Part shown: in pieces, positions 1 through 8,181 of the stretch
Layout of the letters: every line of letters starts with the position of its first letter
Position numbering within the stretch: the first letter of the stretch is position 1
IMG/VR virus record: IMGVR_UViG_3300021520_000002
Span: 124,001-188,000 of that record
Source: a virus
Strand: one strand, 5' to 3'
DNA length: 64,000 nucleotides
Translations under genes and position numbers: made by a program
The notes under the pieces: model-generated
Told to the model about the DNA's origin: nothing
Seen by the model: only the letters and a program-made list of their open reading frames with translations
Databases searched by the model: none

Positions 1-288
1 ATTTTTATGCTTTATATTACTCATACTTTTAATTATTTTGATAGTAAATTCTGGATCACAAAATGATATATCTCCGTTACCACATACAAATATTGTTTTA
101 GCACTAGGTATTTTATCTAGCCTATCTGGATGTGTATGTGGAATAAAGTTATAACAATCAATACATCTCTTTTTCTGTCGTTTAGCTTGTGCTTGAAAAC
201 TGGGTTTACAGTATTCACAATCAAACTCGCAACCTTTAAATGGGTTCCATGTCTTCACATTTGTATACATATTTGATTTTGTTGTCAT
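1..288 (-). CDS. Radical SAM-like protein, partial (3' end beyond window)
   Basis: The reading frame starts at an ATG at 286-288 and stays open to the left edge (96 codons), so the C-terminus is missing. Near residue 20 it reads TWNPFKGCEFDCEYC-like text, a CxxxCxxC arrangement that in radical SAM enzymes holds a 4Fe-4S cluster. A further Cys pair (RCIDC) follows. The WNPxxGC context resembles the phage Gp37/Gp68 (DUF5131-type) radical SAM-like family rather than QueE. Reaction unknown. A hairpin separates it from the gene upstream at 342-1073. Moderate confidence in the fold, none in the substrate. Confidence 0.6.
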   Translation of the reverse strand, partial: MTTKSNMYTNVKTWNPFKGCEFDCEYCKPSFQAQAKRQKKRCIDCYNFIPHTHPDRLDKIPSAKTIFVCGNGDISFCDPEFTIKIIKSMSNIKHKN

Positions 289-302
289 TTATTTTTCCTT
301 TA

Positions 303-335
303 ATCGGCAAGATTCTATTTCTAGATCTTGCCGAT
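303..335 (-). terminator. GAAA-tetraloop hairpin made of inverted ATCGGCAA
   Basis: Perfect inverted repeat ATCGGCAAGA/TCTTGCCGAT whose minus-strand RNA is capped by a GAAA tetraloop. It lies just downstream of the stop at 342 and ahead of the next gene, the place for a terminator or 3'-end stabiliser. The flanking A/T run is modest. One of five near-identical hairpins in the window. Confidence 0.6.
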
Positions 336-341
336 TTTTAT

Positions 342-1073
342 TTATTCTTCAACATATCCAATTTTCTTATTTGGTGAATACTTAATATTCTTAATATCAT
401 GTTCTTCTTTAATGAATATTATTATTCCCATAACAGCTTGTGAATGTGAATATTGATATGATTCTGGGTATAAATACCAATGATCTGGTATCCAATATAA
501 TTTCTTCAATTCTTTTAAAACATCAAATATTGAATATTTAAGTCTTTCAGATTTTGAATATGGATTAACTAATATAAAATTTGAAATTAACATTAATTCA
601 TTTCCAATATTATAATCAATTAATGACATAATCTTTTTCAGATATTGTACACTATTTTTTGGTTGCATTACACCATCATAATTGATTATAGATATTTTAG
701 GATTATAAATAACAACTTTTTCTAATTCTTCTACAAAATCTCCATGTATCCAATTAATATTCGGAAAAAATCTTTTATTTTCTTCAATAATAATTTCTTC
801 TCTATCAACTCCAAAATACTGATCTGGACGAATTAGACCTTTTTCTGTTATATAACCTAATTCACCTTTTATTGGTTTATCTTTGTTGAAGTGTGAACCA
901 CACATTGCCCAATATTGACCATCTTCTGGAATTGATTTTCTTCCAAATATTTCTTTATATAAATTCACTATGGTAATAAAACGAGAAATCTTTTTCTGTT
1001 TTACATCCCATGGTGCGTTATATATATAATTTGGTAGAGATGATTTTTTATTAAAGTGAGGGTTGAGTTGCAT
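342..1073 (-). CDS. Hypothetical protein, possible SAM methyltransferase-like fold
   Basis: 243 residues from the ATG at 1073, which is preceded by AAGGAAATCAT, a good Shine-Dalgarno. A longer frame to 1115 exists but lacks a clear RBS. The gene overlaps the 3' end of the upstream helicase by 23 bases. The middle reads YFGVDREEIIIEENK...INWIHGDF followed by a hydrophobic strand and a D. This resembles the acidic loop after strand 2 and the later motifs of Rossmann-type methyltransferases, but the first glycine motif is not convincing. Function is not assigned. Confidence 0.65.
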   Translation of the reverse strand: MQLNPHFNKKSSLPNYIYNAPWDVKQKKISRFITIVNLYKEIFGRKSIPEDGQYWAMCGSHFNKDKPIKGELGYITEKGLIRPDQYFGVDREEIIIEENKRFFPNINWIHGDFVEELEKVVIYNPKISIINYDGVMQPKNSVQYLKKIMSLIDYNIGNELMLISNFILVNPYSKSERLKYSIFDVLKELKKLYWIPDHWYLYPESYQYSHSQAVMGIIIFIKEEHDIKNIKYSPNKKIGYVEE

Positions 1074-3633
1074 ATGATTTCCTTGGTTTTGGATTTTTTC
1101 TCTTAATATGAGCAAAAATTTCAGGATATTTTTGAATTGCTCGTACTAATCCTGAATAACCATTATTTTTTAACCAATTATGGTTTGGTAATCCATTATG
1201 TTTTTTAGCTAATTCTTCAGAAATTTTAATCCATTCATCAATAGATTTTGTTATATATTGTCTCTTAATATGATCAAATTTTTCTGGATATCTTGTAAGC
1301 ATACCTGCCAATCCAGAATAACCATTATTTTTTAACCATTTAACAGTTGGTAATCCATTATGTTTCTTAGCTAATTCTTCAGCAATTTTAACCCATTCAC
1401 TACACAATATTCTTTTTTTCTGTCTCTTAATATGTGCAAATTTTTCTGGATATTTTGTAAGCATAGCTATTAATCCTGAATATCCATTATCTTTTAACCA
1501 TGTTGAATTTGGTAATCCATTATGTTTCTTAGCTAATTCTTCTGAAAATTTAATCCATTCATCAATAGATTTTCTTACTTCTTTCTGTTTCTTAATATGA
1601 GCAAATTTTTCTGGATATTTTGTAAGCATACCTGACAATCCTGAATAACCATTATTTTTTAACCAATCATGGTTTGGTAATCCATTATGTTTCTTAGCTA
1701 ATTCTTCAGCAATTTTAACCCATTCATCTGGAGAAATCATTCTTTTCTGTCTCTTAATATGTGCAAATTTTTCTGGATATTTTGTAAGCATAGCTATTAA
1801 TCCTGAATATCCATTGTTTTTTAACCATTTAGGTGTTGGTAATCCATTATGTTTCTTAGCTAATTCTTCAGCAATTTTAACCCATTCATCACATGTTTTT
1901 AACTTACTCTCATAAACTTCTCTAAACTTCTTAAAATGATCAATTCCACAAGTCTTTGTTGCAAATATTAGAAGATCTTTAAATATCTCATTAATAAATA
2001 TCTCTTCAAAACCAGCATTAACCATCCAACTAACATCAACTGTTTGATCTTTCCAAGAAGGTTTTAATAATTCATGTTGACGACGAAGAATTTTAGCAAT
2101 ATGAACAATTACATCATTTTGATCTTCGATGATGTTATGATTTGTTAAAATTGTAGAAATACAATCATAAACTTCTTTTTTAGTTGGATTTTCATTATAG
2201 CTAGCCATAATTTCAAGATTTTTAACAATATCTTCTAAAATTAATTGTTGATGTGATTCATCTCTTGTTGCAAATTCAAAAGGATTTAATCTATATTGAT
2301 TTTTCTTTTCTTCATTTTTTTCTTCTTTAACTGGATAAGGAATTGGGTCAACAATTTCCTGAAGAAGTAGTGAAGCAACAAAAGCACAATATGATTTATT
2401 TAAATGATCTCGCCGTTCTTCCTCATTTTTAAAATTAGATTCAAATGGAAGAAAACAATAGTATTCAATATTTATTTTTTCAAATAGATCTCTCCATAAT
2501 CTTCCGAATCTTTGATATAATACCCTTAAAGATTCTGGAGGAGAAAAATCGATACATTGTTCAGCATATATCCAATCTGTTCCTTCATCAAAAATCTTTA
2601 ATGTTAAAATAACATCAATATCATTTGCTTGTTTATCATCTAAAAGATCTAACTTCTTTTGATCTCGACCATATGTATTAATTAAATCAACAATTCTACA
2701 TTCTGGCCAAACTTTTAAGATTTTCTCAATGATTTCTTTTTTGAAATCATGTTTGTTTTTCCCTTTGATGAGTCTACCATAAAATGGACAAAATATAATT
2801 GTTTTCTTTTTATTTTTCATAATCGTTTCAAAATCTTCGAAAATTTTATCTTTCTTATATATTACAAATGAAAATGTGAAACTTTCAATATTTTTTATAT
2901 TTTCTCTCCAATGTTTATCAAGTGGCAAATAGAATTTATCGAACTTATCAAATTCTTCTTTTGGTATTATATTGTTTTTATCTCCACGAAAAGGGGTTGC
3001 TGTTACAAGCCAAAGAGAACTAGTCTGATTTCCATTGATTATTCTAACCATTTGACCCATTTGATTTGATAAAAAATCTGAATATAATATATGATGAGCT
3101 TCATCAATAACAACAGATGTATCATTAAAGTCTTCAGTTGTTAGTTTCATTTTATTAAATACAGTTGCTAAAGCTTGATGTGTTGTAATTAAAACTCTTT
3201 CATTATTATTGTTTGTGAAATTTTTCTTTTTCAGAAATTTCACAATAACTTTTTGTTTTCTTGTATAATTACCATTACAAAGATCGTGTAAAATATCCCA
3301 ATGAATTATAGTTCCATCATCATATTTTAATATAGCTTTTCCAAATGATTTAGCAATAAGTGTTTGAGGAACAACTATAATAATTTTGTGATTTGGCCAA
3401 TGTAATAATCTATGTGCCATAACAAAGTTAATTATAGCTGATTTACCACTTCCTGGTGGTTGAGTTAATAAAAATCTTATTGAATCTCTAAAGACATTAA
3501 ATACTTCTCTTTGATTATCTCTCATTCCAAAAACTTTAAAATCTGAATTAAAAGTATCTCCTACATCTTCACTTTTTCCACCTAAAAACTTCGCAGCTTT
3601 TTTGATAGTTCTCCTGATTTGTTGTATTATCAT
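1051..3633 (-). CDS. SF2 DEAH-box helicase with five C-terminal tandem repeats
   Basis: 860 residues. Superfamily 2 helicase motifs are clear: Walker A PPGSGKS (59-65), DEAH (177-180), motif III TATPF (211-215) and a motif VI-like QRFGRLWR near 390. The family uses ATP to translocate on or remodel nucleic acid. From about residue 580 to 850 come five repeats of about 52 residues with the pattern EW(V/I)K..EELAKKHNGLP..WLK.NGYSGL...YPE.F.HIK. They resemble the helical DNA-binding repeats seen next to homing endonucleases and some viral helicases, so they may recognise DNA (inference). A consensus promoter lies about 45 bases upstream. First gene of its unit. Confidence 0.9.
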   Translation of the reverse strand: MIIQQIRRTIKKAAKFLGGKSEDVGDTFNSDFKVFGMRDNQREVFNVFRDSIRFLLTQPPGSGKSAIINFVMAHRLLHWPNHKIIIVVPQTLIAKSFGKAILKYDDGTIIHWDILHDLCNGNYTRKQKVIVKFLKKKNFTNNNNERVLITTHQALATVFNKMKLTTEDFNDTSVVIDEAHHILYSDFLSNQMGQMVRIINGNQTSSLWLVTATPFRGDKNNIIPKEEFDKFDKFYLPLDKHWRENIKNIESFTFSFVIYKKDKIFEDFETIMKNKKKTIIFCPFYGRLIKGKNKHDFKKEIIEKILKVWPECRIVDLINTYGRDQKKLDLLDDKQANDIDVILTLKIFDEGTDWIYAEQCIDFSPPESLRVLYQRFGRLWRDLFEKINIEYYCFLPFESNFKNEEERRDHLNKSYCAFVASLLLQEIVDPIPYPVKEEKNEEKKNQYRLNPFEFATRDESHQQLILEDIVKNLEIMASYNENPTKKEVYDCISTILTNHNIIEDQNDVIVHIAKILRRQHELLKPSWKDQTVDVSWMVNAGFEEIFINEIFKDLLIFATKTCGIDHFKKFREVYESKLKTCDEWVKIAEELAKKHNGLPTPKWLKNNGYSGLIAMLTKYPEKFAHIKRQKRMISPDEWVKIAEELAKKHNGLPNHDWLKNNGYSGLSGMLTKYPEKFAHIKKQKEVRKSIDEWIKFSEELAKKHNGLPNSTWLKDNGYSGLIAMLTKYPEKFAHIKRQKKRILCSEWVKIAEELAKKHNGLPTVKWLKNNGYSGLAGMLTRYPEKFDHIKRQYITKSIDEWIKISEELAKKHNGLPNHNWLKNNGYSGLVRAIQKYPEIFAHIKRKNPKPRKSYATQPSL
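1096..1893 (-). repeat. Five in-frame ~160-bp tandem repeats in helicase 3' end
   Basis: Five consecutive units of about 155-165 bp encode near-identical blocks centred on EELAKKHNGLP and NGYSGL. Differences are mostly in the two residues after GLP (TP, NH, NS, TV, NH) and in the linker. Nucleotide identity is high, suggesting recent duplication or gene conversion. Confidence 0.9.
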
Positions 3634-3677
3634 TAACTCTCCTTTTAGATTTTATAGAAATAAATTTTATTATGTCC

Positions 3678-3695
3678 TATTATTTCTATATGAAA
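3678..3695 (-). promoter_or_regulatory. Consensus phage promoter-like motif
   Basis: Minus-strand sequence TTTCATATAGAAATAATA, one of 20 copies found between transcription units. It lies about 45 bases upstream of the helicase start. Elsewhere the motif is so close to the Shine-Dalgarno (as at 13764) that transcription must begin at or just after its AATAATA end. The polymerase that reads it is unknown; the phage encodes RNA polymerase subunits. Confidence 0.6.
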
Positions 3696-3713
3696 CTAAG
3701 GAAAATAAAAATT

Positions 3714-3746
3714 ATCGGCAAGAATCTATTTCTAGATCTTGCCGAT
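3714..3746 (-). terminator. GAAA-tetraloop hairpin made of inverted ATCGGCAA
   Basis: Inverted repeat ATCGGCAAGA/TCTTGCCGAT with the loop reading CTAGAAATAG on the minus strand. It lies right after the stop of the gene at 3751-4008 and before the helicase promoter. No long U-tract follows. Confidence 0.6.
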
Positions 3747-3750
3747 AATA

Positions 3751-4008
3751 TTAAGTTTTATTTATCATCTCCACAATTTTTGTAGCAATTTCAAATGATC
3801 TTTTTGTTTCAATGTGATTCCAATCAATTTCTTGAGTTTCTTCTGTTTCAAATCTTGGGGCTTCTCTTGGAGATATTTCATCAAGAGAAAATTTTTTTGG
3901 ATGAATATTTAATTGTATAAAACCAATATCTCTACCATCTTCTTCAAGTATGATAGTAGTTTTATAATATTTTCCCAATCCTTCTCGAGGTACTAGATTA
4001 GCTATCAT
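3751..4008 (-). CDS. Hypothetical protein, 85 aa
   Basis: Short acidic protein starting MIANLVPREG. It is the last gene of a tightly overlapped series before a hairpin. The RBS AAAAAGGAGAAGAT lies inside the preceding gene's end, and the two genes overlap by 11 bases. No family recognised. The segment DGRDIGFIQLNIH suggests a small beta domain. Confidence 0.7.
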   Translation of the reverse strand: MIANLVPREGLGKYYKTTIILEEDGRDIGFIQLNIHPKKFSLDEISPREAPRFETEETQEIDWNHIETKRSFEIATKIVEMINKT

Positions 4009-4159
4009 ATCTTCTCCTTTTTCCAGATTTCTTATAACGTGTTATTGTGGTACAAATTACAGGACTACCATATATACTATATGGAAATATTTGTACTGTT
4101 TCTGTTTCTCCATTTTTAATTCGTAACCATATTTGTTTAATAAGTTTAAAGATTTTCAT
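3998..4159 (-). CDS. Small basic hypothetical protein, 53 aa
   Basis: Short frame starting MKIFKLIKQIWL and ending KRRRYDS. Its ATG overlaps the stop of the upstream gene (ATGA junction) and its end overlaps the next start by 11 bases. That tiling argues it is real although it is short. The protein is basic; function unknown. Confidence 0.55.
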   Translation of the reverse strand: MKIFKLIKQIWLRIKNGETETVQIFPYSIYGSPVICTTITRYKKSGKRRRYDS

Positions 4160-4467
4160 TTGATTTTTTCAAATCCAGAGGTTGTTCTTTTACTTATAGA
4201 TTTACCCCACACTATATCAAAATTTTTCATAGCTTCTTCTGGAGTTTCTCCAAATGCAGATACACCACTTTGAATATTTTCTCCATAAAGAGCACACCAA
4301 AAACTTCCATCCATATATAATTTTGGTTTATATATTGTACTTGGTCTTAATTGTTCTTTAAGAATTTTTGATTGCAAATAACCATGTTCATCATTATAAC
4401 CTATTTTTTGTTGTTTAAGTTGAAATTCATAACTATCTCTGTTAAGCCAAAATTGGTTTTCATCCAT
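4156..4467 (-). CDS. HicB-like / phage small protein, 103 aa
   Basis: The central stretch FWCALYGENIQSGVSAFG followed by TPEEAMKNFD matches a small family common in phages. Its fold resembles the HicB antitoxin, with a substrate-like loop and a helix containing EEAM..FD. No HicA partner or DNA-binding tail is visible, so an antitoxin role is not supported. It overlaps both neighbours by a few bases. Confidence 0.6.
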   Translation of the reverse strand: MDENQFWLNRDSYEFQLKQQKIGYNDEHGYLQSKILKEQLRPSTIYKPKLYMDGSFWCALYGENIQSGVSAFGETPEEAMKNFDIVWGKSISKRTTSGFEKIK

Positions 4468-4690
4468 TTATCTTCAACTCCTTTCCATACCACTTTTCTC
4501 GAGCTTTTGAAGTCTTATTAAAACTCTTAAGACAATCAACAAGATAATGTGCTAATATAAAATCTGGTGTATTTGATCCATTTTCCATGGAATGTTTATT
4601 AATTACTTCTTCAAGATCTTTTTGAAATTGATCATAATTAATTTTAGTATTTGGTTTAAATGTTGGATTTGGTATTGCTTCTGGTTTCAT
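4460..4690 (-). CDS. Hypothetical protein, 76 aa
   Basis: I place the start at the ATG at 4690, which has AAAGGAGAAAAA immediately upstream. A longer frame to 4738 would bury that RBS. The protein reads MKPEAIPNP and includes a DFILAHYLVDCLKSF helix, common in small phage proteins of unknown role. Its 3' end overlaps the following gene by 8 bases. Confidence 0.65.
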   Translation of the reverse strand: MKPEAIPNPTFKPNTKINYDQFQKDLEEVINKHSMENGSNTPDFILAHYLVDCLKSFNKTSKAREKWYGKELKING

Positions 4691-4910
4691 TTTTTCTCCT
4701 TTGTTCACATATCTTATGTAATTTAAGATTAAGTTCACATGTCTTACAAAGTTTAAGATTAAAATTATGTTTCTTCAACCAATCCAAATCATAACCTTCA
4801 TAATCACTAGATCCACAAAATGTTGATACCATTGATCTTGGTAAATTTGGACATGATTCATATAAATGATATGTTTTAGCTATTTTTAAGTTTGCAATAT
4901 ATACTGTCAT
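4656..4910 (-). CDS. Cys-rich hypothetical protein, 84 aa
   Basis: The start chosen is the ATG at 4910, which overlaps the upstream TGA as ATGA; the longer frame to 4937 is less likely. The protein has Cys at ESCPNL, TFCGSS and LCKTCEL plus a late Cys, enough for one zinc site. It overlaps the next gene by 35 bases. Function unknown. Confidence 0.6.
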   Translation of the reverse strand: MTVYIANLKIAKTYHLYESCPNLPRSMVSTFCGSSDYEGYDLDWLKKHNFNLKLCKTCELNLKLHKICEQRRKNETRSNTKSNI

Positions 4911-5185
4911 CTTTCTTCCAAAGGAATTGTACTCCAAATCTGATCTAGTTTTTCTTTATATTTAATATAATTTTTTTCTTCTTCTATTTGTTTATCATTT
5001 TTTAATTTTTTTAAACTTTCTATTATTGGTTTAGCTAGATCATCTGATAATATTAAAAAAGGTTTAAAATAATATCCTTTTCCAAATTCTTTTGTTTCTA
5101 TTAAATTACTATCATGATCATGAATTTTTGTTACTGTTCCCCAAAGACAATATGGGAAACGATCATATTTCCAAAAAGCTGTCAT
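4907..5185 (-). CDS. Hypothetical protein, 92 aa
   Basis: Start at ATG 5185, preceded by GAGGAGTAATAAA; an in-frame ATG at 5200 is possible. The protein begins MTAFWKYDRFPYCLWG, has a beta-rich N-terminal half (a possible small barrel) and a charged helical C-terminal half. No family recognised. Confidence 0.65.
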   Translation of the reverse strand: MTAFWKYDRFPYCLWGTVTKIHDHDSNLIETKEFGKGYYFKPFLILSDDLAKPIIESLKKLKNDKQIEEEKNYIKYKEKLDQIWSTIPLEER

Positions 5186-5196
5186 TTTATTACTCC

Positions 5197-5385
5197 TCAT
5201 TTTATCATTTCAGTTATAAATGCACCAATATGAAATATTTTAGTTTTAATTTCTAATATATCGATAGTACTTAATTTGTATGTTAATCTATCTTCGATTA
5301 CTATAATAACATCATCTATAAATGAATCATCAACTATTTTATCTTTTAAAGTATTAGCAAAAACTTGTCGTTGTTCTTTAGTCAC
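5197..5385 (-). CDS. Hypothetical protein, 62 aa, GTG start
   Basis: The real start appears to be GTG at 5385. AGGA sits 7 bases upstream and the codon overlaps the preceding gene's TAA. A longer frame to 5520 reads antisense-like hydrophobic text through the neighbouring gene's Gly/Ser/Cys tail and is rejected. The protein reads VTKEQRQVF, then alternating strands and helices. Function unknown. Confidence 0.6.
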   Translation of the reverse strand: MTKEQRQVFANTLKDKIVDDSFIDDVIIVIEDRLTYKLSTIDILEIKTKIFHIGAFITEMIK

Positions 5386-5908
5386 TGGAACATCCTGAAT
5401 CTGAACTTCCAGAATCACAAGAATCTGAACTCGAACAATCTGAATCCCAACTTCCAGAAGCTCCACCTCCACTAAATTCTCCTCCACCAGATGAAATACG
5501 TTCTGTTTCAGAATCATCATCTAAACTTGATAATACAATTCCTGTTGCAACTGTAGCTAATAACAAATTATCAACTAATTCTTCTTCAGGTTTATTTTGA
5601 TTTATTGCCGATAGATTATTTTTATCACCATAAACTGGTATTGGAATTGGATAAACCATAACATCATATCTATCTCTATTTGCTCCTCTTTCTTCAGTAA
5701 TATCTAATAAATCAACATGAATTTCTGAAATAGAATATTTATATATTTCTTTAACATAATCTGTAAGTTCATCTAAAGTACCTGTTAAACTTTTATCTGA
5801 TGAAATAATATATAATGAATCATTCCAAGGAAATCTTTGTGTTAAATTTCTAAAAATTTTAATATTATCTACTTCTTTTACTATTTTATGATTTGGTTGT
5901 TCGTACAT
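5378..5908 (-). CDS. Protein with Gly/Ser/Cys/Asp low-complexity tail, 176 aa
   Basis: The N-terminal ~110 residues look like a small alpha/beta domain (IISSDKSLTGTLDELTDYV). A hydrophobic stretch LLLATVATGIVLSSL follows, then a low-complexity end of SGGGEFSGGG followed by Ser-Asp-Cys repeats (six Cys in about 35 residues). Such tails occur on bacterial membrane-anchored TPM/YgcG-like proteins. The hydrophobic segment is short, so membrane insertion is uncertain. Confidence 0.7.
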   Translation of the reverse strand: MYEQPNHKIVKEVDNIKIFRNLTQRFPWNDSLYIISSDKSLTGTLDELTDYVKEIYKYSISEIHVDLLDITEERGANRDRYDVMVYPIPIPVYGDKNNLSAINQNKPEEELVDNLLLATVATGIVLSSLDDDSETERISSGGGEFSGGGASGSWDSDCSSSDSCDSGSSDSGCSSD

Positions 5909-5925
5909 TTATTCTCCTTATTATT

Positions 5926-6123
5926 TTATTTTATAATATCAACAATTAATAATCGAGTGTAAGGAAAATCTGCTGCATTTCTTGGAATAATAGCAGCATA
6001 ACCAACGTCATTTTCTGTGTTGTTGATAATTATTCCTTCTCTACTACTTGATATAGATAGTTTATATTTATTTGATATAACGGCAAGATCTCTACAAAAA
6101 TCTATAACTCGTTTTTCATCCAT
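5926..6123 (-). CDS. Hypothetical protein, 65 aa
   Basis: Begins MDEKRVIDFCRDLA and ends near YTRLLIVDIIK. It shares the opening MDEK with the neighbour at 6123-6317, whose stop it overlaps by one base. Single-domain alpha/beta pattern; no family recognised. Confidence 0.65.
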   Translation of the reverse strand: MDEKRVIDFCRDLAVISNKYKLSISSSREGIIINNTENDVGYAAIIPRNAADFPYTRLLIVDIIK

Positions 6124-6317
6124 TATATTCTCCTAACTCCACTTGGTGCCCAAATATTTATATTTCTTATATTTAATTCATGTAATTTACATATATCATT
6201 AAGATTTTTTCTACAACATTCACGGCAAAGTGGAACTCTTTCTGGTTCACCCATAATATAACCTTCTCTCCATCTAATTGCATCTATATCTTTATGAAAG
6301 TAACATTTTTCATCCAT
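6123..6317 (-). CDS. Cys/His-rich small protein, 64 aa
   Basis: Cys and His spacing (KCYFHKD, then LCRECCRKN, then ICKLHEL) suggests a structural zinc site. It is translationally coupled with both neighbours by short overlaps. Function unknown. Confidence 0.65.
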   Translation of the reverse strand: MDEKCYFHKDIDAIRWREGYIMGEPERVPLCRECCRKNLNDICKLHELNIRNINIWAPSGVRRI

Positions 6318-6630
6318 TTGGTATCTCCTTAGTTTGATCTCTTAATCCATCAAATCTATTTTCATCCATTTCAATATTTTCTTCTTTTAATTTTTTCTTA
6401 CCCAAATATATTTTTTTCTTACCAAAAATATATTCTGTCATTATATCTTTTTCAATTGGAGTCATAACAGCATGAATTTCAATTATTTTAGTAATATCAT
6501 CATCATCAGTACAAGTAGATCTGAAAGTTAATTCTTGTATGCCAAAATCATCATCAATTTTAATATATTCTTTTAAAATATTATCTAATATTTTATGATA
6601 TCTTTCTTTTTGTTTTTTTGTTAGTTTCAT
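6310..6630 (-). CDS. Hypothetical protein, 106 aa
   Basis: Highly charged protein starting MKLTKKQKERYHKIL. It has an amphipathic helical start and an acidic middle (STCTDDDDITKI). First gene after a strong terminator, so a promoter should lie in the 50-base gap, but I see no copy of the consensus motif there. Confidence 0.65.
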   Translation of the reverse strand: MKLTKKQKERYHKILDNILKEYIKIDDDFGIQELTFRSTCTDDDDITKIIEIHAVMTPIEKDIMTEYIFGKKKIYLGKKKLKEENIEMDENRFDGLRDQTKEIPNG

Positions 6631-6650
6631 TTATTCTCCTATAAAGAGAT

Positions 6651-6682
6651 AAAAAGGACAGGAATTATATCCTGTCCTTTTT
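6651..6682 (-). terminator. Intrinsic terminator
   Basis: AAAAAGGACAGGA and TCCTGTCCTTTTT form a 13-bp stem with a 6-base loop. A-run and T-run flanks allow termination on either strand. It lies between the stop of 6687-7283 and the start of 6310-6630. Confidence 0.85.
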
Positions 6683-6686
6683 AAAT

Positions 6687-7283
6687 TTATTTAATATCTT
6701 CTACTCTTGTTCCCGACATCCACAGAATCTGCATCGAATTTGCCGATTTAATAATTGCTTCTTTAATTAAATCAAGTTCATGTTCTATTCCTGAAACTTC
6801 TTCAATATATGCTTGAAATGGAAGAGATACTTCTACGGTTTTTGCAAATTCATTATCAAGTTTTGTGTATTTTGAATTAGTTATAATACCTGGTTCATCA
6901 CAAAGCAATCTATGAAGAGAATATTTTTCACCTTCTATTCGAGAATAATTATCTCTATCAATATCACAAAAAGCGAAAGCAAGTTTTAATTGTGGTTTAA
7001 TATTTTCATTTTCATCAATATAACCATCTGAATATTTTCTAACGGCAATTGTTACTTTTCCAATCACTTCACCTTTATAAATAACTTTAAATGCTCTAAA
7101 TCTTATTCCAAAATATTCAATCCAAAGTCTTTCCTGAATTTCTTCTTTAACTTCTTTTACAGTTAAATTATTACTAAAATCATAAAATTTTAATAAAGAT
7201 TCAAGAATTGTAAGACCAGCTTTGTTTGTTAGTTTCACATTTGTTTCTTCTTGAGATTTTTCACAATCACAATTTGTACACAT
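6687..7283 (-). CDS. Hypothetical protein, 198 aa
   Basis: Starts MCTNCDCEKSQEE, a Cys cluster that could bind metal, followed by an alpha/beta domain with several strands (FRAFKVIYKGEVIGKVTIAV). It starts two bases downstream of the polymerase C-terminal piece's stop, so the two are surely co-transcribed. No family recognised. Confidence 0.75.
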   Translation of the reverse strand: MCTNCDCEKSQEETNVKLTNKAGLTILESLLKFYDFSNNLTVKEVKEEIQERLWIEYFGIRFRAFKVIYKGEVIGKVTIAVRKYSDGYIDENENIKPQLKLAFAFCDIDRDNYSRIEGEKYSLHRLLCDEPGIITNSKYTKLDNEFAKTVEVSLPFQAYIEEVSGIEHELDLIKEAIIKSANSMQILWMSGTRVEDIK

Positions 7284-7284
7284 A

Positions 7285-8154
7285 CTATTTCTCCTTTTGA
7301 TTTTTTATAAGCTCAACAATTCTACCACAGGTAGTACTGAAGAGAGTATTCCATTGAGTCGTTCGATCAATTTCAATTTTAAATTGTTCCATTTTTTGTC
7401 TTATTAATTCTTTATCATAACTATGAGGAATACATAAACCATTTGTTTTTGATATATCTAATTGACCAAATAATTTTGGATTTTTAAATGAGCAATAAAT
7501 GAATATTGCCGCTGAACCTATTGAAAATGTTTCTTTACCAATAATATGATTATACATTTTCATTCCATTGATAAACATGTCTTTTTTAGACCATTTACCT
7601 GGGAATGAAATAAAATTAAGATCTAAGTTATCACAACATTCATTGAACTGATTATGAAAATCTGTAACAATGTTTGTTAGATTTAATAATTTTTCTTTAA
7701 TATTTATTTCAGGATTTAGAACTATATCTTCAATCATTTCTTTTAACATATCCTGAGTAATTTTAGAAGCATCAGATTTAACAACCTGAATACCTGTATA
7801 TTTTACTTTTGGTTCTTTAAATATTTTACCTTTTTTAGCTAAAATTTTATATGCATAATTCTTTTTCACATCTAGAAACATAATAGAATCAAACAACATT
7901 TCAGATTTAAAGAATGTTGTATTATTAACAATTGGAATATTTGATTTTGGTAAAAGATACTCATTAAGGTATTTTAAAATAGCAGTATTAATTCCATCAG
8001 CCGCTTTATCGGCAAATTTCATTTTTTCTTCTGTTGTTAATTTTTCTGAATCTTTATTCGGAACAACTACAAAAATACTATCTGTGTCACCATATAAAAT
8101 GTTCTTTAGATAACCAGATTCTTCTACTTTGTTGTAAAAATCTTTAGGTAACAT
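7285..8154 (-). CDS. Family B DNA polymerase, C-terminal piece (motif C and thumb)
   Basis: 289 residues. Motif C YGDTDS, with the catalytic Asp pair, lies at 21-26. A thumb-like region with KYTGIQVVKSD follows. Exonuclease domain, motif A and motif B are absent. They occur in the protein at 25974-28079, which ends exactly where this one begins in an alignment of the family. Together they should form one replicative polymerase. A comparable break between motifs B and C is known for the split polymerase of Methanothermobacter, and split genes 43 occur in some T4-like phages. It has its own RBS and start, and no split-intein sequence is visible. Confidence 0.88.
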   Translation of the reverse strand: MLPKDFYNKVEESGYLKNILYGDTDSIFVVVPNKDSEKLTTEEKMKFADKAADGINTAILKYLNEYLLPKSNIPIVNNTTFFKSEMLFDSIMFLDVKKNYAYKILAKKGKIFKEPKVKYTGIQVVKSDASKITQDMLKEMIEDIVLNPEINIKEKLLNLTNIVTDFHNQFNECCDNLDLNFISFPGKWSKKDMFINGMKMYNHIIGKETFSIGSAAIFIYCSFKNPKLFGQLDISKTNGLCIPHSYDKELIRQKMEQFKIEIDRTTQWNTLFSTTCGRIVELIKNQKEK

Positions 8155-8181
8155 AATTAGTTTCTCCTTCTATTTCATATA

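Noticed and set aside
1-288. Radical SAM fragment as QueE
   Set aside because: The CxxxCxxC is present but the WNPFKGC context fits another radical SAM-like group, and QueE's usual N-terminal sequence is missing.
1096-1893. CRISPR array
   Set aside because: The ~160-bp repeats are in-frame protein-coding repeats in the helicase and lack spacers.
5386-5520. Longer ATG-started version of the gene at 5197-5385
   Set aside because: It would run through the Gly/Ser/Cys tail of the neighbouring gene in another frame; the GTG at 5385 has an AGGA and a natural stop-start overlap.
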